Source of the DNA: Porogramme epimiltina
Taxonomy: Eukaryota > Basidiomycota > Agaricomycetes > Polyporales > Polyporaceae
Reading direction: 5' to 3'
NCBI GenBank assembly: GCA_900155495.1
Contig: FTLJ01001440.1
Span: forward strand, 1 to 10,990
DNA: 10,990 nt
The notes beneath the pieces are model-generated. The model did not search any database. It had not been told where the DNA came from and worked only from the letters and a program-made list of their open reading frames with translations. The translations under genes and the position numbers were made by a program. Below, one piece after another: positions 1 through 8,583 of the stretch (positions within the stretch are counted from its first letter, which is position 1; each line of letters opens with the position of its first letter).

Positions 1-42
1 ACGTGACATGATAGATCGTATACAAATTTGATTAAACGTCTT

Positions 43-406
43 CTAGTTATCGCTACTTACTCCCCCCGCCTTTCGTATTTCGCCCTCTCCCACCTCTCTG
101 ATATCGGCCCTCAACTCGAAGCGTGCGGTGGGTAGGAGCCTGCAATGAAGTCGACTCGCTGAGTCATCGAAGCCGGCGCTCTCACCCGCCACTGACCAGT
201 GCCACAGCCTGACTCGTATGCAACGCGCGGTTTCCTCGTTCCGCGCAGGTGCCACGACGGCCGGCTTGCGTACGCTTCCGCTTCGCAGGATGCGTGGCGT
301 GGTATGTCGATGCAATCGCCTTCAGGGTCTCATACAATGCTGCGCAGCTGCGCACGCTTCCCTCAGCCCAGTAAAGTACCGAGCCAATTGACATGGTCAG
401 ATTCAA
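43..406 (-). CDS. Speculative two-exon small protein (105 aa)
   Basis: On the minus strand an ATG at 406-404 opens a frame that runs to a donor at 185 (GTGAGA). A 46-nt intron-like stretch (185-140) ends in TTGCAG, and the second exon (139-43) ends at a TAG. The joined phases agree (exon 1 leaves two bases, exon 2 supplies one), giving 105 aa. The N-terminal 40 residues look helical and the middle is basic (a KRKR run). I recognise no domain. Third-position GC is much lower than in the urease and thaumatin genes, and a 46-nt intron would be shorter than the others here. This may be chance; an untranslated or non-coding transcript is equally possible. Confidence 0.18.
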
Positions 407-757
407 GCTAGTGTATTAGACACTAAGTAATGAGTGCGTCGATGTACGTATGGTGGAATACATGGGAGTGAACCAAATACAGCGTGGCGTGCAGCCCGTA
501 ATGTACAAAGTCCACGTATGTTTCTGAATGGCCGATTATAGTGCTACCGAGGAATACAAACGGCTCGCATGAAGTCCGTCGTCGAAAGAACCGTAGAAGA
601 AAGACGAAGTGAGGAGATCATACGAACGGGAGAGGCACCCTTGCCCCTGCCCGCCCATTCGACCAGACAACAAAGGCGTCGTACGAGCCTGCCGCTCGCA
701 CCCTCGTGAAAGAAGAAGACATCCCCAAGTCGAGTACGCGACAAAGTGTCTCGCGAC
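407..757. other. Unassigned spacer, probable 3' flank of the minus-strand gene
   Basis: I see no convincing gene here. The stretch lies immediately downstream of the 201-aa minus-strand gene, so it probably holds its 3' UTR and polyadenylation region, although there is no clear AATAAA on that strand. The short open frames present have no recognisable domain and weak codon bias. Confidence 0.4.
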
Positions 758-1363
758 TCACGGGTTACGCTCCACTAGTTCCCATTCTTCGGGACTGACG
801 TCCACCCACGAGGCGCTCAGCCCCATCTCTGATACGTCGGCGTCGGTGTGCGCGGCAACGAGGTACTCGAGGGCTTCCGTTGCAGAGATGACCGACATGG
901 CTGCACGCGCGCCCATCTTCAGGATGTCGCGCCCGGCGGGCGACAAGCGCATCCGGGTTTCGATGGCGGTGCGGTACAGGTCCGGCTCCCGTTTCTTCGA
1001 GAAAGGCAGCGAAGGCCGCGCGGGGAGGGTGCGCTGTACAGGGGCGAGAGGAGAGGAGGAGCGGGGGCGGGGAGTGGTGCGGCGGGAGGTGTAGATGTGG
1101 GAGGAGGAGGGCTTAGGTGCGGGCGCGGTGGGTATGTGAATGGTGGGAGTGCGCGAGATTGTCGTTTTCCGCTTGCGCATGCGCGCGTCGTACTTGCCAA
1201 ATACGAGGCTGTCGGCGGCGGTGTACGTGCTCGTAGGGCCGTCGCGGCCGTAAAGCGGTGTGTAGACGGCAGCTTGCATGTCCTCCAGGGAAAGATAGGA
1301 CCCGGTGCGACGGAGGGGTGTCCGGGCGGCTTTGGTCGCGGGGGCGGGCGTCGAGAAGGACAT
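758..1363 (-). CDS. Conserved-looking hypothetical protein, 201 aa, intronless
   Basis: I do not recognise the family. The frame has coding character: GC-rich third positions, balanced residues, and patches alternating between ordered and disordered composition. Residues 20-60 (start TGSYLSLEDMQ, with VYTPLYGRDGP) look like a short conserved module. Residues 60-125 are basic and rich in Pro, Ser and Thr, probably disordered. Residues 128-172 suit one or two amphipathic helices with an Ala-rich stretch. The acidic C-terminus (SASWVDVSPEEWELVERNP) has two W-x-x-V motifs. There is no signal peptide or membrane segment. The start at 1363 is preferred because A is at -3 and the preceding minus-strand sequence is a CT-rich leader typical of fungal promoters. 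The frame stays open upstream to an ATG at 1546, so a 262-aa form cannot be excluded, but that extension looks untranslated. It is divergent from urease, 1.3 kb away. Confidence 0.72.
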   Translation of the reverse strand: MSFSTPAPATKAARTPLRRTGSYLSLEDMQAAVYTPLYGRDGPTSTYTAADSLVFGKYDARMRKRKTTISRTPTIHIPTAPAPKPSSSHIYTSRRTTPRPRSSSPLAPVQRTLPARPSLPFSKKREPDLYRTAIETRMRLSPAGRDILKMGARAAMSVISATEALEYLVAAHTDADVSEMGLSASWVDVSPEEWELVERNP

Positions 1364-1523
1364 GGTGCGCTTCCTCGAGAAGGAGTGATGTGTCGCAGAG
1401 GGGAGAGATGGTGGAAGCGCGACCACACACGACATTTGAGGGAGCAAAAAAAGGGAGGAGAGGAGTGGGGCGCAGCGGATTATGAAGGCGGAGGACAATG
1501 GGGGCGTCCAGCAGAGGCGGGGG

Positions 1524-1559
1524 TATAATACACCAGACCGCGCCACTCCACGTGACGTG
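1524..1559 (-). promoter_or_regulatory. E-box/CDEI-like site and TATA-like element upstream of the 201-aa gene
   Basis: Read on the minus strand, 1559-1549 is CACGTCACGTG, which contains GTCACGTG, a match to the Cbf1-type CDEI consensus (RTCACRTG), overlapping a CRE-like TGACGT on the other strand. About 18 bp further downstream is TATTATA (1530-1524), an imperfect TATA-like element, followed by a pyrimidine-rich leader before the ATG at 1363. The order is plausible for a promoter. Which factor binds is inference only. Confidence 0.35.
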
Positions 1560-2430
1560 TGTACCTGCTATACACGGCTTACCGGCTACTGCCGGGGTCT
1601 GGATCTCGAGTCAACCGGCCAGCGCTCCGCAGCGTGTTCCGTCCGGGGAGTCTCCGGGCGGCGGGAGTGTCCCGGCCCGCGCGTTCTTTCGGCGTCGGGC
1701 TGGAGACGGGAGCAGGCAGTGGGCGATGCAGCCTCCCGCAAGCGTTGCACAGACGGGGCGGCCACCACGGCGACGACTGTCAGCTTCTGCCCGTCGAGAG
1801 GGATGAGACAGGGCGCGTTTGTCAAGGGCTCCGACTTCGCTGTTTGTTGATCATCTGATGTCTAGTGTTGGACAGTGCTGCAACCGCGTGTGAGACAACA
1901 TACAGGGCTTGGGCGGCCCTTCGACCTTTGTGGCGGGCTCAGGGCACCAAAGGACGGAGATGTGCGGGTGTATGCGTTGCACCCCGCGTTTCATATGAAC
2001 GTGGAAAGGGAGATCGGCAGCCACTTACGGTCAGGCCACAATGACGATGCGAGCAAGGCCTTCGACCCCGTATTCACCGCCTTCGCTATCTCACCCCTCT
2101 ATGCATGGACGGCTGAGACGGCCGTCAATTGAAAAATCCTTATGGACATGGAAATATCCGCTTGACAATAGGGTTGGGGTGAGTGTTGAAAATGTCGAAA
2201 AGTCGAGTCATCGGGCGGATCTGTGACGGGAGTCCGTGTGCCATTTGCCTTCTAAGAAAAGAGAGCGCAGCCGGAGAGGCGGATGGGCGGATGAGGAGTA
2301 GACGGATATGAAGAAGGCTGCAGGGTGCGAGGTGAAGTGAACTGACGAAGAGGGGGAGTTCTGCCAGGTCTGCCCTCTCGCCCTGAAGCTGGCGCCGCCT
2401 CGAGGCATCAACTCGATCTAATCCGACTAA
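1560..2430. other. Intergenic region with no supported gene
   Basis: Several open frames of 60-122 codons occur on the plus strand between about 1480 and 2230, but they overlap in different frames, lack domains and lack the strong third-position GC bias seen in the real exons. No tRNA-like A/B boxes or repeats were seen. The region separates two divergently transcribed genes and probably contains their distal regulatory sequence. Confidence 0.5.
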
Positions 2431-2438
2431 TCTACGTC

Positions 2439-2476
2439 CTTATCTCGTTCACCCGCAGTCACTCCAGGTTCTTATC
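2439..2476 (-). promoter_or_regulatory. Paired GATAAG sites in the urease promoter
   Basis: CTTATC occurs at 2439-2444 and again at 2471-2476; both read GATAAG on the minus strand. They lie 254 and 222 bp upstream of the urease ATG, with starts 32 bp apart. Fungal nitrogen-regulatory GATA factors (AreA, Nit2, Gat1) bind GATA elements, often in pairs about this close together, upstream of nitrogen-scavenging genes. The two sites are seen directly; their function in nitrogen-catabolite control of urease is inferred. Confidence 0.5.
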
Positions 2477-2697
2477 GCTCGCCCTTAGCGTGCCTTGAGC
2501 GTACTAGCTGGCCACCTGAATGTACCGTGTCCCCTGAGCATCCTCAGTCTGCCGTAGCGCGACGCTTGCGCTTGAACTCTTCTCGTGCAATACGTCCACC
2601 GTCCGGTTTCACACACACGTCCATTTCTGGTTCGCGCACGCACGAGTGCATCGCAGAGCAAAGTTCCCTTGTAACAGATTCAGCCGTTCCTTAAACC

Positions 2698-5600
2698 ATG
2701 CGTATCTCCCCCAGGGAGGAGGCGAAGCTTCTTCTCCATCAGGTGCGCGCTCCCCCCTTGTTCCCATTGTCGATTGGCTCGCTGACACGCGCGGCCAGGC
2801 GGGATTCCTCGCGCAAAAGCGCCTCGCGCGCGGCGTACAGTTGAATCAAACCGAGGCGGTGGCCCTCATCGCGTCCCAGCTCCAAGAGCGCATCAGAGAT
2901 GGCAAGCATTCTGTCGCAGAGCTTATGCAGCATGGAAAGACGCTGCTTGGAAGGAGGCACGTCTTGCCTGGAGTGTCGGCGCTGCTGCATGAGATCCAGG
3001 TGGAGGGAACGTTTCCTGATGGGTGAGTCCGAGCCTGCGCATACCTATCCGCCGCGAAACGCGTTGTTGACGCCCCTCGGGGGCTGGATGCGCGCAAATC
3101 TCATCCGTGCCCGCGCATTCGGCTGCGTTGTGCTAGGGTGTTCCTCGTAACTGTCCACGACCCAATCTGCACGGAAGACGGTGACCTGGAAGCTGCCCTT
3201 TACGGATCATTCCTCCCCATTCCAACGCAAGACGCGTTCCCGGCGGTGAACGCCGTCGACTACTCTCGTGAGAATGCCCCCGGCGCGGTCGTCGTCAAGA
3301 AAGAAAGGATTTACATCAACCACGGGAGGGAGCGCGTCAAGCTGCGTGTAACCAACAATGGCGATCGGCCTATCCAGGTGCGTGGGCATTTCTGCAGTTA
3401 CCCCACTCGACGTCAGGGAGGGAATGTGGATAATACAAATCCTCCCGCTCGAGTGGACGGATGGACGCGTTCCACTCCCCATCCATGCCGCGGGCCGCCG
3501 CTGACCACCCATCCAATTTCCACAGATTGGGTCGCACTACCACTTCATCGAGACCAACGCCGCGCTCGCGTTCGACCGCGGGAAGGCCTACGGAAAGCGC
3601 CTCGACATCGCCGCGGGGACCGCAGTCCGCTTCGAGCCCGGCGACACGAAGACGGTCACCCTCTGCGCGATCGCGGGCGCGCAGATCATCACCGGCGGCA
3701 ACAGGCTCGCGACGGGCGTGTTCGACCCCGCGCGCACGGAGGAGATCGTGCGCGGGCTCGTGCAGAAGGGCTTCGGGCATGTCCCCGAGCCGGGCGCGCT
3801 CGAGGTCAGGGAGGACACGGACGTCGGGCGCGACGCGTACGTCGCGATGTTCGGCCCCACCGTGGGCGACCGCGTCCGCCTCGGAGACTCGGCGCTGTGG
3901 GTTGTCGTGGAGCGCGACGAGGTGCGCTGCGAGACGCTGTGATCCATTGCGCCGCTGAGTGTCATGACTTCCCTGCAGGCTGTGTATGGCGACGAGGTCA
4001 AGTTCGGCGGAGGTAAGTAACCTGCGCGTGTTTCGGGGACGCGGGGGCTAAGGGATGGAATAGGCAAGAGCATCCGCGAGGGTATGGGACAAGCTACTGG
4101 CAGAGCGGCAGCGGACACCCTCGACTTGGTGATCACAAATGCTCTCATTATCGATTGGTCGGGCATCTACAAGGTGAGACGTAGTAAGCTCTCAAACTGT
4201 AGCTGCGACATTGACACCGTGACAGGCAGACATCGGGGTGAAGGACGGCAAGATCAAGGCTATAGGCAAGGCCGGTAACCCAGACGTCATGGCCGGCGTG
4301 CACCCGGACCTCGTTATCGGCTCAGCCACGGAAGTCATCGCTGGGGAGAAACTCATCGTCACCGCCGGCGCAATCGACGCCCACTGCCACTACATCTGCC
4401 CTCAACAAGTCACCGAGGCGCTCGCGTCGGGGACAACCACGATGATTGGTGGCGGCACGGGCCCGAGCGCAGGCACGAACGCAACGACGTGCACGCCCAG
4501 CCCATTCTATATGCAGCACATGTTCGCGGCGACAGACGGGCTGCCGATGAACTTCGCGTTCACGGGCAAAGGAAACGACAGTGGCATAGCGGCAATGGAA
4601 GACATCGTGAAGGCCGGCGCCGCCGGCCTGAAGCTGCACGAAGACTGGGGTTCGACGCCGTCGGTGATTGTCAGCGCGCTCGACGTCGGCGATAAGTACG
4701 ACGTTCAGGTCAACATCCACACCGACACGCTCAATGAAAGCGGTTTCGTCGAGAGTGAGTTGTGCCTCGATATATGCTGCGAACCAGGCACTGACGATTC
4801 TCTAGGTACCATCGCCGCGTTCGGGGGGCGTACTATCCACACCTACCACACCGAAGGCGCCGGTATGTCAGGTTCAATGATAATCTGAGAGCTTCACCCT
4901 GATCCGTTGCCACAGGTGGAGGACATGCCCCCGATATCATCGTTGTGTGTGGCCTGGACAACGTCCTGCCTTCATCCACCAACCCCACGCGCCCGTACAC
5001 GAACAACACTCTGGATGAACATCTAGACGTACGTTGTCATGCGCAACTTGCCTTCTATAGTGCACCCTAACGCCCGTGCCACAGATGCTCATGGTCTGCC
5101 ACCACCTGGACAAGTCCATCCCAGAGGACCTAGCCTTTGCCGAGTCCCGTATCCGCGCAGAAACGGTCGCCGCAGAGGATGTGCTTCACGACACCGGCGC
5201 CATCTCGATGATAAGCTCGGACTCGCAGGCCATGGGGCGCGTTGGCGAGGTCGTCGGCCGGACGTGGCGCACTGCCAGCAAGATGCGCGAGCTGCGCGGT
5301 CCCCTGGCCTCGCTCGGGGACCACGACGGGAGCGACAACGCGCGCGTGAAGCGCTACATTTCCAAATATACCATTAACCCGTGCGTCCGCCCTTCACGCC
5401 CCGCGATGACTAAATGCGGGGGCGGTTCGACTCATACCGATTGTGGACTTGCACAGGGCCATCACGCACGGCATTAGCCACCTCGTCGGGCAGGTCGCTG
5501 TCGGGACGCTCGCCGACCTCGTCCTGTGGAAGCCTGAGAACTTCGGGGCGAAGCCGGAAATGGTCATCAAGTCGGGCGTCATCGCCTGGGCACAGGTTCG

Positions 5601-6043
5601 TCGTCATTTGCCTTTCTGGGCGTCCCGCCCGCCTCCCCGCCCGCCCGTTCAAGCATCGACCGACTCATACTGACTCTTGGTTTGTTTGAACTCCTTGCCG
5701 CCCCTGACAGATGGGTGATGCGAACGCGTCCATCCCCACAGTCCAGCCGTTCCTCGGCCGTCCCATGTGGGGCTCGTTCCCCGCATCGGCGGCGCTCAAC
5801 TCTGTCGCGTTCGTGTCGGAGGTGTCCATCGCCTCGGGCACGGTTGCGTCATACGGACTCCGGAAGACCTTCGAGGCGGTGCGGAACTGCCGCAAGGTGA
5901 CGAAGAAGGACATGAAATGGAACGACGCGACGCCGGCGATGAAGGTCGACCCGGAGAGCTACGAGGTGCGCGCGGACGGGGAGCTCATGGACATCGAACC
6001 CGCGGAGAAGCTCCCACTCGCGCGGTACTACAATCTCTTCTGA
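2698..6043 (+). CDS. URE1: Urease, single-chain nickel enzyme, 12 exons, 838 aa
   Basis: Urease hydrolyses urea to ammonia and carbamate in the cytosol for nitrogen assimilation. Exons: 2698-2742, 2799-3022, 3137-3377, 3526-3921, 3979-4012, 4064-4173, 4226-4754, 4806-4862, 4916-5028, 5085-5380, 5457-5595, 5711-6043. All introns are GT-AG (51-148 nt), all phases agree, and the product is 838 aa, close to jack bean (840) and fission yeast (835) ureases. Domain order: gamma-like 1-100, beta-like about 125-240, alpha/catalytic from about 265 ([17 protein letters not shown]) to the end. Nickel and catalytic residues visible: H403 and H405 (AHCHYICPQ), K486, the carbamylated lysine (GLKLHEDWG), H515 (NIHTDT), H541 ([11 protein letters not shown]), flap C588-H589 (MVCHHLD) and D629 ([12 protein letters not shown]). 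The start is set by the N-terminal [10 protein letters not shown] typical of the family. No frameshift or missing exon. Activation needs UreD/F/G-type accessory proteins, which are not in this window. Exon borders are inferred from splice signals and family similarity. Confidence 0.97.
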
Positions 6044-6960
6044 GAGATGTCTGGGAGACGGTGTATACGTGGAAGAACAAACGGGCTGTACGAGTATTTT
6101 TCTAATGGACCTAAATTGAAGAAGTTCTCTCCCAAAGGTCGCAACACCTGACATCTGACAGATTCGTGCTCTCCGTGATTGCTCATAGTATCTGAACCCG
6201 GCATACGGAGACTGTCATTATGTTATGAGCCCCTACCGGAACACGCACATGATTTCGTCCGTGCACCTGAATAGCCCGCCGGCACAGCACAACACTAACA
6301 AACTTTAATTTATGATCTCCGCCAAACGGGGATCTATTCCTGCTCCATGGAACTCGTCTGTCGCCGGCCTTCTATTTCTTCTGGTCCGAAACGGACTGTG
6401 ATTTTCAGGCTATATTGCAAAAACCTTCTGCGGGTACTATGGACGGCGGTGTTATCCCGTTAAGGTAAGTGTCGTCATGTGTTACCTACCTATACGTAGC
6501 CGTTGACGCGCTCCTAGACGCTTTCTTTGACCTTTCACCTGAGGAGAACTGTAGATACTTGTAGTATTCTCTTAACCTATGGTAGTTCGAACAACGCATC
6601 CTACACGGACTTAATAGCAAGGGCTAACATGTATGTCATTTTTTCTCCCCAGCAAGAACTTCGCTCTTATTATCATTCGACGTTCATAGGCGTACATAGG
6701 TGGTTTAACCAAGTGCCCTCCGAACGAAATCGGAGGGATTTTCATCACGTATAGGCCATCAATTGCACACCTCCACTCCTAAATCCAAATGCTGTGGCCG
6801 CTGAGGAGTTAGTACCGCTTAAGTGGCGTAACGATGTGTCCTCATCCAGGTCTCCCGACTAGAATCCCTCCCCATCTTTATGGAATTGGAGTGCCAAGAC
6901 GGCCTTCGCTCCTGCTCTCCGATCTAGTGACCGGAGTAGCATCGCACGTTGGAGAGCCTG
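6044..6960. other. Intergenic spacer between urease and the thaumatin-like gene
   Basis: This region is visibly more AT-rich than the flanking genes. It presumably contains the urease 3' UTR (T-rich stretch near 6096-6103; no canonical AATAAA seen) and distal promoter sequence of the thaumatin-like gene. A 75-codon plus-strand open frame (6527-6754) has no domain and no codon bias, so I do not call it a gene. No tRNA was recognised. Confidence 0.5.
6716..6737. repeat. Perfect 8-bp inverted repeat (hairpin)
   Basis: CCCTCCGA at 6716-6723 and TCGGAGGG at 6730-6737 are exact reverse complements separated by a 6-nt loop (ACGAAA), and are followed by ATTTTC. It could fold as an RNA hairpin or be a palindromic protein-binding site. 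It lies about 350 bp upstream of the thaumatin-like start. Function is unknown. Confidence 0.6.
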
Positions 6961-7007
6961 AGCCTAGACTTGTCCAAGGGCAGGCTCTCCTCGGGTGAAA
7001 GGAATCG

Positions 7008-7014
7008 TATAAAA
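7008..7014 (+). promoter_or_regulatory. TATA box of the thaumatin-like gene
   Basis: TATAAAA at 7008-7014 sits 73 bp upstream of the ATG at 7087, a normal spacing for a fungal core promoter with a short leader. A strong TATA box often marks highly expressed or inducible fungal genes, which suits a secreted cell-wall protein; that last point is inference. Confidence 0.75.
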
Positions 7015-7086
7015 GGGCCTTCGACCGTCCTGTCTCTCCAGAACCATTTCCTGGCTCTTCACCGAACGAACAAGCATCTATACACC

Positions 7087-8583
7087 ATGAAGGCATTCTT
7101 GTCCAGCACTACCGTCGCACTCGCCGTGTTCTTCGCGGGGGCCAATGCCCGAACGATGACCGTGACGAACAACTGTGGCTTTACGATCTGGTGAGCCTTC
7201 TGTTTCGTTCGTCTTATCAGTATAATGACCTCGTGCTAATCGCCGTTGCAGGCCTGGAGTACGTACCGACTTTCCGCCGTAGGAATCAGTGCTGTCGTCC
7301 TAACGCCTTCCGTCCAACCTTGCAGTTGTTCACAGACCCGACGAGCCCCTCCAAGCCGGACCATCCCACAGGGTAACGTCGCCTTTCCACGCTATCCATC
7401 GATCCGAGACCCTGACTTTCGGCTGGACGTTACAGGTGGGAGCAGGACGCCCACCAGACGGTGTCCTTCGCCGTCCCGGACGACTGGAAGTCCGGAAGGA
7501 TCTGGGTACGCGCCGCGCCTACTCCAGCTCACGTTTCCGGGCGCGCTGACACCCCGCCGTGCTGTGCAGGGCCGCCGCGACTGCGACTTCAGCAAGGGAA
7601 CCCCCGGGCCGACCCAGTGCGCCTCCGGCGGGTGCAACGGCGGCTTGCAGTGCGACCCCCAGTCGGGCACGGTGCGTTGCTCTCGCCTTCGCTTCCTCAC
7701 CTGTATGAGTGCCGCCGCTAACGCCTCTCCACGCAGGGTGTGCCGCCCGCTACCGTCGCCGAGTTCACGCTCGGCACGGGTGGCCAACCGGACAACTACG
7801 ACGGTGAGCCGCGCACGCGCCCCGTCCCGCCTCCCTCCGCTGACCCCTCCATGAATGCAGTCTCTGTCGTCGACGGGTTCAACCTCCCCATGCAGATCAC
7901 GAACAACCAAGGGTGCCACGTCGCGAGCTGCGCGGCGGACCTCAACGCGAACTGTACGTCGCTCTTCGCCCCTCGCGCCACACCTCGCGTTCCGGCACCG
8001 CTGCTCACCACCCACCGCGTATCCTGCGCGCATACACACACAGGCCCGACCCAGCTCCAGGGCCCGAAGAACGGCCAGGGCCAGCTCGTCGGCTGCAACA
8101 GCGCGTGCAGCGCCGGCCTCGGCGGCGACCCCAGTGCGTCTCCCCGCTTCCCCCCCCCCCNNCCCCCCCCCCCTTCTCGCATCCGAGCGCGACTGACTGA
8201 CCTCTGCCGCCGCCACCCCCGCTTCCGCCACGGCGCAGACAACAACCCGGACTGCTGCACCGGCAGCCACAACACCGCCGCGACGTGCCCCGCGTCGGGC
8301 GTCGACTTTTACCACTACTTCAGTGCGTCTTTCTCTCCCTCCCCCCCTTTCATCCTCGCACACCCATCCCTCTCTGTCGCTGCGCTCCGCGAACCTCCTC
8401 TGACGCGCCCCCACACACACAGAGGACCCGTGCCCGGACTCGTACGTCTTCGCGTACGACGAGCCGAGCCACACCGCGCTCTGGACCTGCCCCGTCGCGA
8501 AGGCGGCCGACTACACGATCACCTTCTGCCCCGCGACCGCCGGCAACGGCACCGCAGCGCGCGCGTTCGTCGACCGCGCCTAA
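7087..8583 (+). CDS. Secreted thaumatin-like protein (GH152-type), 10 exons, 274 aa
   Basis: A thaumatin-family protein, probably secreted and acting on beta-1,3-glucan; fungal relatives such as the Lentinula glucanase TLG1 degrade cell-wall glucan. Exons: 7087-7190, 7252-7258, 7326-7372, 7436-7505, 7570-7671, 7737-7803, 7861-7953, 8044-8133, 8239-8322, 8423-8583. All phases agree and introns are 57-105 nt. Residues 1-21 are a signal peptide, with cleavage likely after ANA. The mature chain shows TNNCGFTIWPG, WGRRDCDF (R78), a cysteine cluster GGCNGGLQC, AEFTL (E119), YDVSVVDGFNLP (D132, D137), ADLNANC, CCTGSH and a terminal YTITFCP. It has the 16 cysteines expected for eight disulfides. E119, D132 and D137 keep the 13- and 5-residue spacing of the acidic cleft in plant thaumatin-like proteins. 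The plant signature TGDC is changed to GGC here. One N-glycosylation sequon (N263-G-T) lies in a 17-residue tail after the last cysteine. There is no GPI signal. A structural or antifungal role is an alternative to catalysis. Confidence 0.95.
7252..7258 (+). other. 7-nt microexon (exon 2 of the thaumatin-like gene)
   Basis: The seven bases GCCTGGA are bounded by TTGCAG upstream and GTACGT downstream. They complete W35 and encode P36-G37, giving the family motif TIWPGLFTD. Skipping them shifts the downstream frame, and reading through the following intron meets a TAG after ten further codons, so both splices are needed for a functional protein. Confidence 0.85.
8134..8238 (+). other. Intron 8 of the thaumatin-like gene with long C tract and two unresolved bases
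   Basis: Within this intron a cytosine run from about 8150 to 8173 is interrupted only by two N bases at 8161-8162. This is an assembly or sequencing uncertainty in a homopolymer. Because it is inside an intron it does not affect the predicted protein; the true length of the run is unknown. Confidence 0.85.

Noticed and set aside
609..1528. Long plus-strand open frames (609-1094 and 848-1528) opposite the 201-aa minus-strand gene
   Set aside because: Both are Gly/Arg-rich mirror images of a GC-rich coding strand, with no domain character, whereas the minus-strand frame has balanced composition and clear ordered and disordered segments.
3138..4016. A single 292-aa plus-strand open frame in the urease region
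   Set aside because: Only its first part, up to residue 80, is urease. Beyond 3377 it reads through an intron and then in the wrong frame of exon 4 (Arg-rich nonsense).
5421..5434. GGTTCGACTC, resembling a tRNA B box
   Set aside because: It lies in urease intron 10, and no matching A box or cloverleaf stems could be found around it.
6527..6754. 75-codon open frame in the AT-richer spacer
   Set aside because: No codon bias, no domain, no promoter or splice support; expected by chance at this base composition.
7392..8474. A 360-aa minus-strand open frame opposite the thaumatin-like gene
   Set aside because: It is Ala/Arg/Gly-rich, crosses the N bases, and is antisense to ten exons whose splice phases and cysteine pattern fit the thaumatin family.
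7087..8583. Interpretation as a sweet-tasting thaumatin
   Set aside because: Only the fold family is shared. Sweetness is a property of a few plant proteins, and nothing in the sequence points to it.
2698..8583. Urease and thaumatin-like gene as a functional cluster
   Set aside because: They are separated by about 1 kb with a separate TATA promoter, act in different compartments and share no pathway; adjacency alone is not evidence.
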